A DNA stretch of 64,000 bases from Massilia sp. YIM B02763 (GTDB lineage Bacteria; Pseudomonadota; Gammaproteobacteria; Burkholderiales; Burkholderiaceae_D), in the NCBI RefSeq assembly GCF_030412015.1, contig NZ_JASNRD010000006.1, forward strand, positions 147,236 through 211,235. The letters run 5' to 3'. The translations under genes were made by a program, and so were the position numbers. Shown in pieces: positions 1-9,317 of this stretch. The notes beneath the pieces were generated by a model. That model was not told the DNA's origin. It saw nothing but the letters and a program-made list of their open reading frames with translations, and made no database searches. Position 1 is the first letter of the stretch. Every line of letters starts with the position of its first letter.

Positions 1-804
1 CGCATCGGCGCCGATCTCCGCCATCTCGTCCAGCCACAAGCCGCCGCCCTTGGTGAAGGCGATGACGGGAATACGGACACCGTCTTTTTCGCGATGCAGC
101 TTGGCGACCACCTTCTGCATATAGGCCAGCGAGAACGCCTGGTAGGCGCCGTCGGCCAGCGCGCCGCCCCAGGAGTCGAAGATCATCACGGCCTGGGCGC
201 CGGCGTCGATCTGGGCGTTCAGGTACTGTGCCACCGCCTCGGCATTGATCTCCAGGATGCGGTGCGCCAGGTCCGGGCGGGCATACACCATCTTCTTGAT
301 GGTGTGGAATTCGCGCGAGCCGCCGCCTTCCACCATGTAGCAGGCCAGCGTCCACGGGCTGCCTGAAAAGCCGATCAGCGGCACGCGGCCGTTCAGCGCC
401 GTGCGGATCTGGGTCACGGCCTGGAACACGTAGTCCAGCGACGCCATGTCCGGCACCTGCAGCCTGGCCACGTCTTCCTCGGTGCGCACGGTGCGCTCGA
501 ATTTCGGGCCTTCACCATCCTCGAAATACAGGCCCAGGCCCATCGCGTCCGGCACGGTCAGGATGTCCGAGAACAGGATCGACGCGTCCAGCGGATAGCG
601 GTCGATCGGCTGCAGCGTCACCTCGGTGGCGTAGTCCGGATTCTTGGCCAGGCCCAGGAACGAGCCGGCGCGCGCGCGGGTGGCGCGGTACTCGGGCAGG
701 TAGCGCCCCGCCTGGCGCATCAGCCATACCGGCGTGTACTCGGTCGGCTGGCGCAGGAGCGCACGCAGGAAGGTGTCGTTCTGGAGCGGGGCAAATTGTG
801 GCAT
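1..804 (-). CDS. hemE: Uroporphyrinogen decarboxylase HemE, 3' end cut by window edge
   Basis: HemE removes four acetate carboxyls from uroporphyrinogen III to give coproporphyrinogen III in cytosolic haem synthesis. The frame begins at an ATG ([10 protein letters not shown]) and gives 268 codons before the window edge; the family is about 350 residues, so roughly the last 85 are missing. Both family signatures are visible: [13 protein letters not shown] near residues 28-40, which holds the substrate-binding Arg, and [17 protein letters not shown] near residue 150. [13 protein letters not shown], with the catalytic-site Asp, is intact. It is divergent from the S9 peptidase gene across 134 bp. 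Nothing abnormal is seen in the part present. Confidence 0.96.
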   Translation of the reverse strand, partial: MPQFAPLQNDTFLRALLRQPTEYTPVWLMRQAGRYLPEYRATRARAGSFLGLAKNPDYATEVTLQPIDRYPLDASILFSDILTVPDAMGLGLYFEDGEGPKFERTVRTEEDVARLQVPDMASLDYVFQAVTQIRTALNGRVPLIGFSGSPWTLACYMVEGGGSREFHTIKKMVYARPDLAHRILEINAEAVAQYLNAQIDAGAQAVMIFDSWGGALADGAYQAFSLAYMQKVVAKLHREKDGVRIPVIAFTKGGGLWLDEMAEIGADA

Positions 805-902
805 GGATGACAATCCGTCAAGGAAATCGAGGGCAAACCTCTATTATCGCACTCCTCGGGCCGGGGGGACACCTTCCAATCGTCCTGCATGCGCCGCGGA
901 TT

Positions 903-908
903 TATAAT
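903..908 (+). promoter_or_regulatory. Possible -10 box for the S9 peptidase gene
   Basis: A perfect TATAAT lies 30 bp before the ATG of the peptidase gene in the divergent hemE/peptidase spacer. No convincing -35 hexamer is seen 16-18 bp upstream, so this is a tentative sigma-70 site. A CAGGA Shine-Dalgarno at 928-932 follows it. Confidence 0.35.
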
Positions 909-938
909 GTTCCTTCTCTTTGCCACGCAGGACCGACC

Positions 939-2897
939 ATGACCGACTCCCGCAAACAGCCTGCCCCTTGCGGCACCTGGACTTCCCCGATCACCGCCCA
1001 CGTCGTCGCGGCGGGTTCCGCGCCGCTGTCCGGCGTGATGCTCGACGGCGCCGACGTCTACTGGCTGGCCGGCCGCGCCAGCGAAGGCGGCCGCAACACG
1101 CTGCTGCGCCGCCGCGCAGGCGCAACGGAAGAATTGAAGTCCGAGCTGACCCCGTCCCCGTTCAACGTGCGCACCCGCGTGCACGAATACGGCGGCGGCG
1201 CGGCCCTGGTGGCCGACGGCACCGTATGGTTCTCGCACTTCGCCGACAACCGCCTGTACCGTCTCGACGGCGGCGGCGCGCCGCAGCCCGTCAGCGCCGG
1301 CGGCGACCTGCGCTACGCGGACTTCGTGCTGGACAAGGCGAGAAACCGCCTCGTCGGCGTGCGCGAAGACCACTCGGCCGGCGCCACCTACCCGGTCAAT
1401 ACGCTGTGCGCCATCGACTTCGACGGCCGCGAGACGGTCCTCGTCGACGGCAACGATTTCTACAGCGCGCCGCGCATCTCGCCGGACGGCAAGCACCTCG
1501 CCTGGATCAGCTGGGACCTCCCGCGCATGCCCTGGCAGGGCACGGAGCTGTGGCTGGCCGAGATCGGCCCGGACGGCACGCTGCTGGACGGCCGCATGAT
1601 CGCCGGCGGCGGGCAGGTCGACGGCGGCGAAGCCATCGTGCAGCCGGAATGGTCGCCGGACGGCGTGCTGCATTTCGTGTCCGACCGCTGCGGCTGGTGG
1701 AACCTGTACCGCTACGAACACGGCGTCGTGCACGCGCTGTCGCCGCGCCACGCGGAGTTCGCCACGCCGCCCTGGGTGTTCGGCAACAGCATGTACGGCT
1801 TCCTGTCCAACAGCGAGATCGTCTGCACCTATATCGAGGACGGTGTCAGCCGCCTGGCGCGCATGCAGGTGGCCAGCGGCGCCATGACGCCCATCGAGAC
1901 GCCCTACGAAGAGATCCGCGAGCTGCGCGTGTGCGGCAATACGATCGCCTTCCTGGGCGGCTCGCCCACGCTGGCGGCGGAGCTGGTGCGCATGGACCTG
2001 ACCCAGGGCACGCGCGAGGTGCTGGCGCGTTCCATCGCGCAGCTGCCCGACGTCGGCTACCTGTCGGTCCCGCAGAGCATCCGCTACCCGAGCGCGGACG
2101 GCCGCACGTCCTACGCCTTCTACTACGCGCCGAAGAATGCCGACTTCGCGCCGCAGCCGGGAGAACTGCCGCCGCTGATGGTGATCGGCCACGGCGGCCC
2201 GACCAGCATGGCGCCCAGCACGCTGAAGCTGGCGATCCAGTTCTGGACCAGCCGCGGCATCGCCGTGCTGGACGTGAACTATGGCGGCAGCACGGGCTTC
2301 GGCCGCGCCTACCGCGACCTGCTCGCGGGCCGGTGGGGCATCGTCGACGTCGAGGATTGCGTGGCCGGCGCGCGCTACCTGGCCGACCAGGGCCTGGTCG
2401 ACCGCGAACGCCTGGTGATCCGGGGCGGCAGCGCCGGCGGACTCACCACCTTGTGCGCCCTGCTGTTCCACGACGTGTTCAAGGCCGGCGCCAGCTACTA
2501 CGGCGTGTCTGACCTGAAGGGGCTGGACGCCGATTCGCACAAGTTCGAATCGCGCTATACCGAATACCTGATCGCGCCGCCCGAGCGCGCCGCCGCCGTC
2601 TACGCCGAGCGTTCGCCGATCAACCACGCAGATAAACTGCGCCGCCCGATGATCTTCTTCCAGGGCCTGGACGACAAGGTGGTGCCGCCGCCGCAGTCTG
2701 AAGTGATGGTCGACGCCCTGCGCGCGCGCGGCCTGCCCGTCGCCTACCTGACGCTGGAGGGAGAGGGCCACGGCTTCCGCAAGGCCGACAGCATCGTGCG
2801 CACGCTGGAGGCGGAGCTGTATTTCTACCTGCGCGTGTTCGGCATCCCGGTCCCCGCCGGGCTGCCGGCGATCGAGATCGAGAATCTGTCTGCATGA
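939..2897 (+). CDS. S9 family prolyl oligopeptidase-like peptidase
   Basis: A 652-residue serine peptidase of the S9 clan (acylaminoacyl-peptidase / dipeptidyl-peptidase type) that cleaves short peptides. The N-terminal half reads as beta-propeller repeats (for example SAPRISPDGKHLAWISWD, VQPEWSPDGVLHFVSDR) that gate the active site. The C-terminal half is an alpha/beta hydrolase with Ser498 in RGGSAGG, Asp579 in GLDDKVVPP and His611 in GEGHGF. The start is the ATG after CAGGA at 928-932. An in-frame open stretch reaches further upstream, but it reads as non-family sequence. No signal peptide is seen, so it is probably cytosolic. The stop overlaps the start of the SNF2 gene by 4 bp (ATGA), implying co-translation. 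Confidence 0.93.
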   Translation: MTDSRKQPAPCGTWTSPITAHVVAAGSAPLSGVMLDGADVYWLAGRASEGGRNTLLRRRAGATEELKSELTPSPFNVRTRVHEYGGGAALVADGTVWFSHFADNRLYRLDGGGAPQPVSAGGDLRYADFVLDKARNRLVGVREDHSAGATYPVNTLCAIDFDGRETVLVDGNDFYSAPRISPDGKHLAWISWDLPRMPWQGTELWLAEIGPDGTLLDGRMIAGGGQVDGGEAIVQPEWSPDGVLHFVSDRCGWWNLYRYEHGVVHALSPRHAEFATPPWVFGNSMYGFLSNSEIVCTYIEDGVSRLARMQVASGAMTPIETPYEEIRELRVCGNTIAFLGGSPTLAAELVRMDLTQGTREVLARSIAQLPDVGYLSVPQSIRYPSADGRTSYAFYYAPKNADFAPQPGELPPLMVIGHGGPTSMAPSTLKLAIQFWTSRGIAVLDVNYGGSTGFGRAYRDLLAGRWGIVDVEDCVAGARYLADQGLVDRERLVIRGGSAGGLTTLCALLFHDVFKAGASYYGVSDLKGLDADSHKFESRYTEYLIAPPERAAAVYAERSPINHADKLRRPMIFFQGLDDKVVPPPQSEVMVDALRARGLPVAYLTLEGEGHGFRKADSIVRTLEAELYFYLRVFGIPVPAGLPAIEIENLSA

Positions 2898-5800
2898 GCG
2901 ATGAGGTATTGCACGCGCTCGTGGAGGCGTGCGACGAACCGCGCCGGCTGATCCTCGCGCTGCTCGCGCTGGCCGGGGAGCCGATGGGACGGCGCCGCAT
3001 CCACGAGCACCTGGCGCCGTTCGAGATCGGCGCCGGCGACGAGGACCTGGCCGAACCCCTGGAAAGGCTGCGCGCCGACGGCCTCGTCGCCGAGCTGCCG
3101 TCGCGCGGCTACACGGTCGCGCCCGACGTGGCCTGGCCGGCGATCGCCTGGTCGCTGCGCGCGCGCCGCTTCAACCAGTTGCGCGATGTCTACCAGCAGG
3201 TGACGCCCCTGCGCGTGGACTGGCAGGGTACGCCCATGCTGCGCAGCTACCGCCAGGGCGTGGCGCTGCTGCGCATGGCCCTGCTGGGCGGCGAAGGCCC
3301 GCGCGCCATCGCCCCGCTGCTGGCGGCCTGCCTGCGCTGCCACGAAGCGGCCTACCTGCATCCGCTGGTCGACATCTGCGCCCGCCCGTTCGAGCCGGAC
3401 CTGATGGAACGCATCAACGGCGCCGTGCGCGACGACGTGCTGGACGTGCTGGTGCGCCACGTGCAGCGCGAACCGGCGCTGGCGCCCGCCGTGCGCGCCT
3501 ATGCCGAAGCCCAGGTCGCCCAGGGCGGCGCCTCGATGGGCCTGCGCATGGCCCTGGCCGAGCACCTGGTGCTGTGCGGCCGCCTCGATGCGGCCGGCGA
3601 GCTGCTGGCCGACCTGGACGAATCGAGCACCCTGACTTTCCGCAGCGTGCTGCAGCTCTTGCGCGGCGATGCCGAACCGGCGCTGGCCGGCTTCGACAAG
3701 GCCCTCAAGGCGCTGCGGCGCGAGACGGGCAAGCGAAAGGCCGTGTTCGAGGGCATCGGCGGCCACCTGTACGTGACGGCGCTCCTGAAAAGCGGCGATC
3801 CCAAGCACGCCAAGGCGGTCGAGAGCTACCTGGACAGCGCCACCCGCGCCGTGCAGAGTCACGACACGGCCGTCTACCAGCAGCTGTCGATGCTGCGCCA
3901 GATCCGCGGCGGCACCGTCGATGCCGACGTGCTCCCCTCGCGCAACTGGGAAAGCGCGCTGCAGCCCGTGATGTTCCGCGCCCTGCTGCACTGGTGGCTG
4001 GGCCTGCCGCAATTGCAGGAGCGTCAACCTTTGCTGGAGCAGCAGTTCGACATCGCGCAGGCGGCCGGCTTCGACTTCATCGCCGCGCAGCTCGCGTCGG
4101 TGCTGGGCCAGCTCGGCATGGTAGGCATGGAAAAGCAGGCGATCGCGCTGCGCCAGCAGCACCGTTTCGTCGACCTGGCGCTGTGGTTCGAACGCGAGCA
4201 GCCGTGGGAACGGCAGCTGAACGCCCTGATCAACCTGCAGCCGGCCGTGAACGTCGAGGTGGTCAAGGAATCGCGCCTGGCCTGGCTGGTCAGCTGGGAC
4301 CCGCACCTGGGCGTGCGCGAGATCGAGCCGCGCGAGCAGAAGCGCGATGCCCAGGGCGGCTGGAGCCGCGGCCGCGCCATGGGCCTGAAGCGCCTGGCCG
4401 AGGAAGCCGCGCAGCTCGACTTCCTCACCCCGCAAGACCTGCAGGTGGCCGCCACCATCGCCGGCTACCGCTACTACACGGGCAACGGCACGCGCTACGA
4501 GTTCGACCTGGATAAAGCCGTGGCGGCCCTGGTCGGCCACCCGCTGCTGTTCTGGATGGATGCGCCGGGCACCCGCGTCGAGCTGCTGCCGGGCGAGCCG
4601 CAACTGACGGTGCGCGCGGGCGGCGGCCGCGTGACGATCGCGCTGGTGCCGCCGCTGCGCGAGCAGCAGGGCGACGTCGTCGTGATCAAGGAAACGCCCA
4701 CGCGACTGCGCATCGTGGCCATCCGCGACGAACACCGCCGCATCGGCGCCATCGTCGGCGATGGCCTGGAAGTGCCGCTGGAGGCGGAGCGGCGCGTGCT
4801 GCAGGCGATCAGCGCCATCTCGACCATCGTCACCGTGCAGTCCGACATCGGCGCCAGCCCCGCCGACATCGAGCAGGTGGCGGCCGACGCGCGCCTGCAC
4901 GTGCAGCTGCGCTCCTACCAGCAGGGTCTGCGCATCCAGGTGATGGTGCGTCCGCTGCCCGATGCCGGCCCGTATTTCCGCCCCGGCGACGGCGCGGAAA
5001 GCGTGATCGCCGACGTGAACGGCGTGCGCCTGGAAGCGCGGCGCGACCTGAACGCCGAGCGCGAGGCCGAACGCGCCCTGCTGGCCGACGTGCAGGCGTT
5101 CGAACATGCCGAGGACGAGCACGGCGAGTGGCTGCTGGCCGCGCCGATCCAGTGCCTGGAACTGCTGGCCCAGCTGCAGGAGGTGCAGGAGCTGGAGCCG
5201 GGCCGCATGCTGGTCGCCTGGCCCGAAGGCGAATCGTTCCGCGTCTCGAAGAAGGTGTCGTCGAAATCCGTGCGCCTGCAGATCCGCCGCGACAAGGACT
5301 GGTTCGCCGCCAACGGAGAAGTGCAGATCGACGAGCACAAGGTGATGGACTTGCGCGAGCTGCTCTCGCGCGTGCGCGAGGACCGCTTCGTCGCGTTGGG
5401 CGACAACCAGTTCCTGGCGCTGTCCAACGAGCTGCACCGCCGCCTGATGGACTTGTCCGCGTACAGCGACGCCGGCGACGAGGCGCTGCGCTTCCACCCG
5501 CTGGCCAGCTTCGCGCTGGAAGAGCTGGCCGGGGAAGCGGGCGAGGTCGATGCGGACAAGGCCTGGCGCAAGCACCTGGATCACATGCGGGAGAACGCGG
5601 ACTTCCGCCCGCAGCTGCCCGGCACGCTGCAGGCCGAGCTGCGCGACTACCAGGTCGAGGGCTTCGAGTGGCTGGCCAGGCTCGCGCACTGGGGCGTGGG
5701 CGCCTGCCTGGCCGACGACATGGGCCTCGGCAAGACGCTGCAGGCGCTGGCGCTGGTCCTGTCGCGCGCGCCGGGCGGCCCCACGCTGGTGGTGGCGCCG

Positions 5801-7075
5801 ACCTCGGTGGCCACCAACTGGATGGCGGAGGCGCAGCGCTTCGCGCCCACCCTGAACATGCACCTGTTCGGCAGCGGCGACCGCGCCGCCATGCTCAAGG
5901 AAGCGGGCGCCTTCGACGTCGTCGTGGCCAGCTACGGCCTGCTGCAGCTGGAAGCGCACCTGTTCGAGGGCGTGCGCTGGCACACGATCGTGCTGGACGA
6001 GGCCCAGGCCATCAAGAACGCACACACGCGCCGCTCGCAGGCCGTGATGGCGCTGCGCGGCGACTTCCGGATGGTGGCTACCGGCACGCCGCTGGAAAAC
6101 CACCTGGGCGAGCTGTGGAACCTGTTCAGGTTCATCAACCCGGGCCTGCTCGGCACCAGCGACCAATTCAATTTGCGCTTCGCCGGTCCCATCGAGAAGG
6201 CGACGGACAAGCGCGCGGAGCTGGCCGCGCGCACGCGCCTGCGCCGCCTGACGCAACCCTTCATCCTGCGCAGGACGAAGGCGCAGGTCTTGACGGAGCT
6301 GCCGCCGCGCACCGAGATCGTGGTGCCGGTGGAACTGAGCCAGGAAGAGGTGGCGCTGTACGAGTCGCTGCGGCGCGAGGCGCTGGAGCGCATCGCCGCC
6401 CTCGAGGCCCCCCAGGGGCAGAAGCAGATCCAGATCCTGGCCGAGATGATGAAGCTGCGCCGCGCCTGCTGCAATCCGCAGCTGGTGGCGCCCGGCAGCG
6501 GCATCCGCAGCAGCAAGCTGGAGACCTTCGCCGGCCTCGTCGACGAGCTGCTCGAGAACCGCCACAAGGCGCTCGTGTTCAGCCAGTTCGTCGACCACCT
6601 GACCCTGATCCGCGCCCACCTGGACGAGCGCGGCATCCGCTACCAGTACCTGGACGGTTCCACGCCCATGCAGGAACGCAAGCGGCGCGTCGATGCGTTC
6701 CAGGCCGGCGACGGCGATCTGTTCCTGATTTCGCTGAAGGCCGGCGGCGTCGGCATCAACCTGACGGCGGCCGACTACGTGATCCACATGGACCCGTGGT
6801 GGAACCCGGCGGTGGAAGACCAGGCCTCCGACCGCGCGCACCGCATGGGCCAGCAGCGTCCCGTGACGATCTACCGCCTGGTGGCGCGCCACACGATCGA
6901 GGAAGGCATCGTCGATTTGCACCACCACAAGCGCGACCTGGCCGACAGCCTGCTGGAAGGCAGCGACATGGCCGCGCGCATGTCGCCCGACGACATGCTG
7001 GCGATGCTGCAGGCCGGCCTGTCGGGCGCGGCGGGCGGGCGCCCGGCCTCGGTCCTCGACTGGCACGGCGTGTGA
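2894..7075 (+). CDS. Large SNF2-family DEAD/DEAH helicase-like ATPase
   Basis: A 1393-residue protein. Its C-terminal ~480 residues form a Swi2/Snf2 double-RecA motor: Walker A DDMGLGKT (Lys947), DEAQ box near 1035-1038, GTPLENHLGELW, then helicase C with VFSQFVDHL, GGVGINLTAADYVIHMDPWW and the arginine-finger stretch DRAHRMGQ. Such ATPases translocate on double-stranded DNA and remodel protein-DNA complexes or RNA polymerase. The first ~900 residues are not a standard catalytic domain; residues 1-100 look like a winged helix (RRRIHEHLAPF) and the rest is helical and TPR-like. It is coupled to the S9 peptidase by a 4-bp overlap. A second SNF2 protein of different N-terminal build is encoded at 42218-45340. 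The target is unknown. Confidence 0.93.
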   Translation: MSDEVLHALVEACDEPRRLILALLALAGEPMGRRRIHEHLAPFEIGAGDEDLAEPLERLRADGLVAELPSRGYTVAPDVAWPAIAWSLRARRFNQLRDVYQQVTPLRVDWQGTPMLRSYRQGVALLRMALLGGEGPRAIAPLLAACLRCHEAAYLHPLVDICARPFEPDLMERINGAVRDDVLDVLVRHVQREPALAPAVRAYAEAQVAQGGASMGLRMALAEHLVLCGRLDAAGELLADLDESSTLTFRSVLQLLRGDAEPALAGFDKALKALRRETGKRKAVFEGIGGHLYVTALLKSGDPKHAKAVESYLDSATRAVQSHDTAVYQQLSMLRQIRGGTVDADVLPSRNWESALQPVMFRALLHWWLGLPQLQERQPLLEQQFDIAQAAGFDFIAAQLASVLGQLGMVGMEKQAIALRQQHRFVDLALWFEREQPWERQLNALINLQPAVNVEVVKESRLAWLVSWDPHLGVREIEPREQKRDAQGGWSRGRAMGLKRLAEEAAQLDFLTPQDLQVAATIAGYRYYTGNGTRYEFDLDKAVAALVGHPLLFWMDAPGTRVELLPGEPQLTVRAGGGRVTIALVPPLREQQGDVVVIKETPTRLRIVAIRDEHRRIGAIVGDGLEVPLEAERRVLQAISAISTIVTVQSDIGASPADIEQVAADARLHVQLRSYQQGLRIQVMVRPLPDAGPYFRPGDGAESVIADVNGVRLEARRDLNAEREAERALLADVQAFEHAEDEHGEWLLAAPIQCLELLAQLQEVQELEPGRMLVAWPEGESFRVSKKVSSKSVRLQIRRDKDWFAANGEVQIDEHKVMDLRELLSRVREDRFVALGDNQFLALSNELHRRLMDLSAYSDAGDEALRFHPLASFALEELAGEAGEVDADKAWRKHLDHMRENADFRPQLPGTLQAELRDYQVEGFEWLARLAHWGVGACLADDMGLGKTLQALALVLSRAPGGPTLVVAPTSVATNWMAEAQRFAPTLNMHLFGSGDRAAMLKEAGAFDVVVASYGLLQLEAHLFEGVRWHTIVLDEAQAIKNAHTRRSQAVMALRGDFRMVATGTPLENHLGELWNLFRFINPGLLGTSDQFNLRFAGPIEKATDKRAELAARTRLRRLTQPFILRRTKAQVLTELPPRTEIVVPVELSQEEVALYESLRREALERIAALEAPQGQKQIQILAEMMKLRRACCNPQLVAPGSGIRSSKLETFAGLVDELLENRHKALVFSQFVDHLTLIRAHLDERGIRYQYLDGSTPMQERKRRVDAFQAGDGDLFLISLKAGGVGINLTAADYVIHMDPWWNPAVEDQASDRAHRMGQQRPVTIYRLVARHTIEEGIVDLHHHKRDLADSLLEGSDMAARMSPDDMLAMLQAGLSGAAGGRPASVLDWHGV

Positions 7076-7204
7076 CGTTTTGTTTCAAGAGGCCGCAAGG
7101 ATGGCGAATGGTGCTAACCTGACGCCCCGCCGCGTGCGCTGTCCGCGCATGCGCGCGCATCTGGCCCCTTATCATCTGGCCCATTATTTTTGCAGGCAGA
7201 TCCA

Positions 7205-9091
7205 ATGATGACATCGAAAATCGCGCTGGCCGTCCTCCTGACCAGCTTCGCGCTGGCGCCGGCGAGCGCGCGCACCAAGGCCCCCAAGTCCAAGGCGGCC
7301 AGCAGCACGAAAGCCAAGGCGCCGGCCAAGGGAAAAAGCAAGGTGACCAAGGCGGCGCCTGCCGCGGCGGCCGCCACGGCAGCAACGGCAGCAGCGGCCG
7401 CCCCCGCGGCCACCGCGCAGAACCGCAACGACCGCTACATGGACTCGCTGTCCATGCAATTCATTACCGCGCTGTGGCGCATCGATCCGGAAGGCGGCAT
7501 CGCCGTCGGCAAGTTCGACGCGGCCGCCAAGCTGACGATCCCCGATGCCGCCACGCGCACGAAGGAACTGGCCTTCATCGACGAGTGGCTGGACAAGCTG
7601 GGCAAGGTCAACGCCGACAAGCTCTCGCCCAACCAGAGCACCGACCTGGCCCTGCTGTTGAACAAGCTGCGCTACGACCGCTGGCGCATCACCACGCTGC
7701 GCGACTTCGCCTGGGATCCGTCCCAGTACAACGTCGCGCCGGCGCTGGACCAGATCCTGAATACCGGGTACGCCGCGAAGCCGCAGCGCCTGCGCACCCT
7801 GCTCAAGCGCCTGGCCGACGTGCCGGCCTATTACCAGGCCGCGCAAGCCTCGGTGGTGCGCCCGACGCGCGAACATACGCAGCTGGCGATCGCCCAGGCG
7901 CCCGGCACCCTGGTCGTGCTGGCGGACCTCGGCAAGGCGGCCCAGGAATCGATCCTGTCCGTGCAGGAGAAGGCGATCTTCGCGCAGCGCGTGGCCAATG
8001 CCGGCAGCGCCGTGCTGGCCTGGGTCGACTTCCTGACGGCCCTCGACAAGCAGCAGGAACAATCGGGCGGACCGCGTTCCTTCTGCCTCGGGAAGGAGCT
8101 GTACGAACAGAAGTTCGCCTTCGAGATCCAGTCCGCCAATACGGGCGAGCAGACCTACCGCAAGGCGCTGGCGGCGCGCGACGAACTGCTCGCGCGCATG
8201 GACACCCTGTCCGACCAGCTGTGGGACAAGACGATGGGCGCGACGGCCAAGCCGGCCGACCGCTACAAGAAGATCGGCATGGTGATCGACAAGCTGTCGC
8301 TGCAGCACGTGACGCGCGAGAACTTCCTGCCCGAGATCCGCCGCCAGATCCCCGTGCTGCAGGAGTACGTCATCAGGAACAACCTCGTGACCATCGATCC
8401 GAGCAAGCCGCTCGAAGTGCGCGAGACGCCGCTGTACCAGCGCGGCGTGGCCGGCGCCAGCATCGAGGCGCCGGGTCCGTACCGTCCCAAGGACAAGACC
8501 TACTATAACGTCACGCCGCTGGACGGCCTCACGGCGGAACAGGCCGAGAGCAGCCTGCGCGAGTACAACAACTGGATGCTGCAGATCCTGAACATCCACG
8601 AGGCGATCCCCGGCCACTACACCCAGCTGATGAACGCCAACCGCTCGCCCTCGCTGGTGAAGGCCTTGTTCGGCAACGGCGCCATGGTCGAGGGCTGGGC
8701 CGTGTACGGCGAACGCATGATGCTGGAATCGGGCTATGGCGACAATGCGCCGGAGCTGTGGCTGATGTGGTGCAAGTGGAACCTGCGCAGCGTCTCCAAC
8801 ACCATCCTCGACTACAGCGTGCACGTGCTGGGCATGACGCGCGAGCAGGCCATCGACCTGCTGGTGCGCCAGGCCTTCCAGACGCCGCAGGAAGCCGCGG
8901 AAAAATGGAAGCGCGCGCAGCTGTCCTCGGTGCAGCTGACCAGCTACTTCAGCGGCTACAGCGACATCATGGAACTGCGCGAGAAGCGCAAGCAGCAATT
9001 GGGCGAACGCTTCAACCTGAAGCAGTTCCACGACCAGTTCCTGGGCTACGGCAACGCCCCCGTGCGCGTGATCGGGCAACTGATGCAGTAA
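7205..9091 (+). CDS. DUF885 family exported protein, putative metallopeptidase
   Basis: A 628-residue protein with a Sec signal peptide (MMTSKIALAVLLTSFALAPASA) and then a Lys/Ala-rich linker to about residue 70. The rest matches the DUF885 family, which carries a thermolysin-like zinc motif: HEAIPGHY with His465, Glu466 and His471, followed by EGWAVYGERMMLE that should give a further metal ligand. Family members are generally annotated as uncharacterised or peptidase-like, so the activity is inferred. The ATG at 7205 is preferred because it opens a clean signal peptide after GCAGGCAG; an in-frame ATG 15 bp upstream is possible. It stands alone, with 129 bp to the SNF2 gene and 226 bp to the esterase gene. 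Confidence 0.88.
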   Translation: MMTSKIALAVLLTSFALAPASARTKAPKSKAASSTKAKAPAKGKSKVTKAAPAAAAATAATAAAAAPAATAQNRNDRYMDSLSMQFITALWRIDPEGGIAVGKFDAAAKLTIPDAATRTKELAFIDEWLDKLGKVNADKLSPNQSTDLALLLNKLRYDRWRITTLRDFAWDPSQYNVAPALDQILNTGYAAKPQRLRTLLKRLADVPAYYQAAQASVVRPTREHTQLAIAQAPGTLVVLADLGKAAQESILSVQEKAIFAQRVANAGSAVLAWVDFLTALDKQQEQSGGPRSFCLGKELYEQKFAFEIQSANTGEQTYRKALAARDELLARMDTLSDQLWDKTMGATAKPADRYKKIGMVIDKLSLQHVTRENFLPEIRRQIPVLQEYVIRNNLVTIDPSKPLEVRETPLYQRGVAGASIEAPGPYRPKDKTYYNVTPLDGLTAEQAESSLREYNNWMLQILNIHEAIPGHYTQLMNANRSPSLVKALFGNGAMVEGWAVYGERMMLESGYGDNAPELWLMWCKWNLRSVSNTILDYSVHVLGMTREQAIDLLVRQAFQTPQEAAEKWKRAQLSSVQLTSYFSGYSDIMELREKRKQQLGERFNLKQFHDQFLGYGNAPVRVIGQLMQ

Positions 9092-9204
9092 GCCCTGCGT
9101 GTGCAAATCCGCACACCCGGCGTGCTCGCACGCCGTCTTGCATGCATGAGTTCGTCTCCTAGAATGAATCGCTGACGTCGAGTCACGATAACAATCAACG
9201 ATAC

Positions 9205-9246
9205 AGGAGACGAACCATGCGCTGCCTCATCCCTCCTCCAACCTGA
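9205..9246 (+). promoter_or_regulatory. Candidate leader mini-ORF (MRCLIPPPT) with strong SD
   Basis: AGGAG at 9205-9209, seven bases, then ATG at 9217 open a nine-codon frame, MRCLIPPPT, closed by TGA at 9244-9246. Its three Pro codons (9232-9240) overlap CCTCCAAC at 9235-9242, which is perfectly complementary to GTTGGAGG at 9306-9313, the Shine-Dalgarno of the esterase gene. Ribosome occupancy of the mini-ORF could therefore free or trap that SD. Seen: SD, frame and complementarity. Inferred: a regulatory role; Pro-Pro-Pro is a known EF-P-dependent stalling motif. Confidence 0.4.
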
Positions 9247-9317
9247 ACCGACGGCCATCCGGCCGCCCGGTCTCACCCTTGCGTCTTTCCCATCCATCGC
9301 AACGAGTTGGAGGCACT

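Noticed and set aside
2825..7066. A 1413-codon minus-strand open frame opposite the SNF2 gene
   Set aside because: Same cause: high-GC complement of a real gene, no motifs, composition dominated by His, Gln, Arg, Ala and Val.
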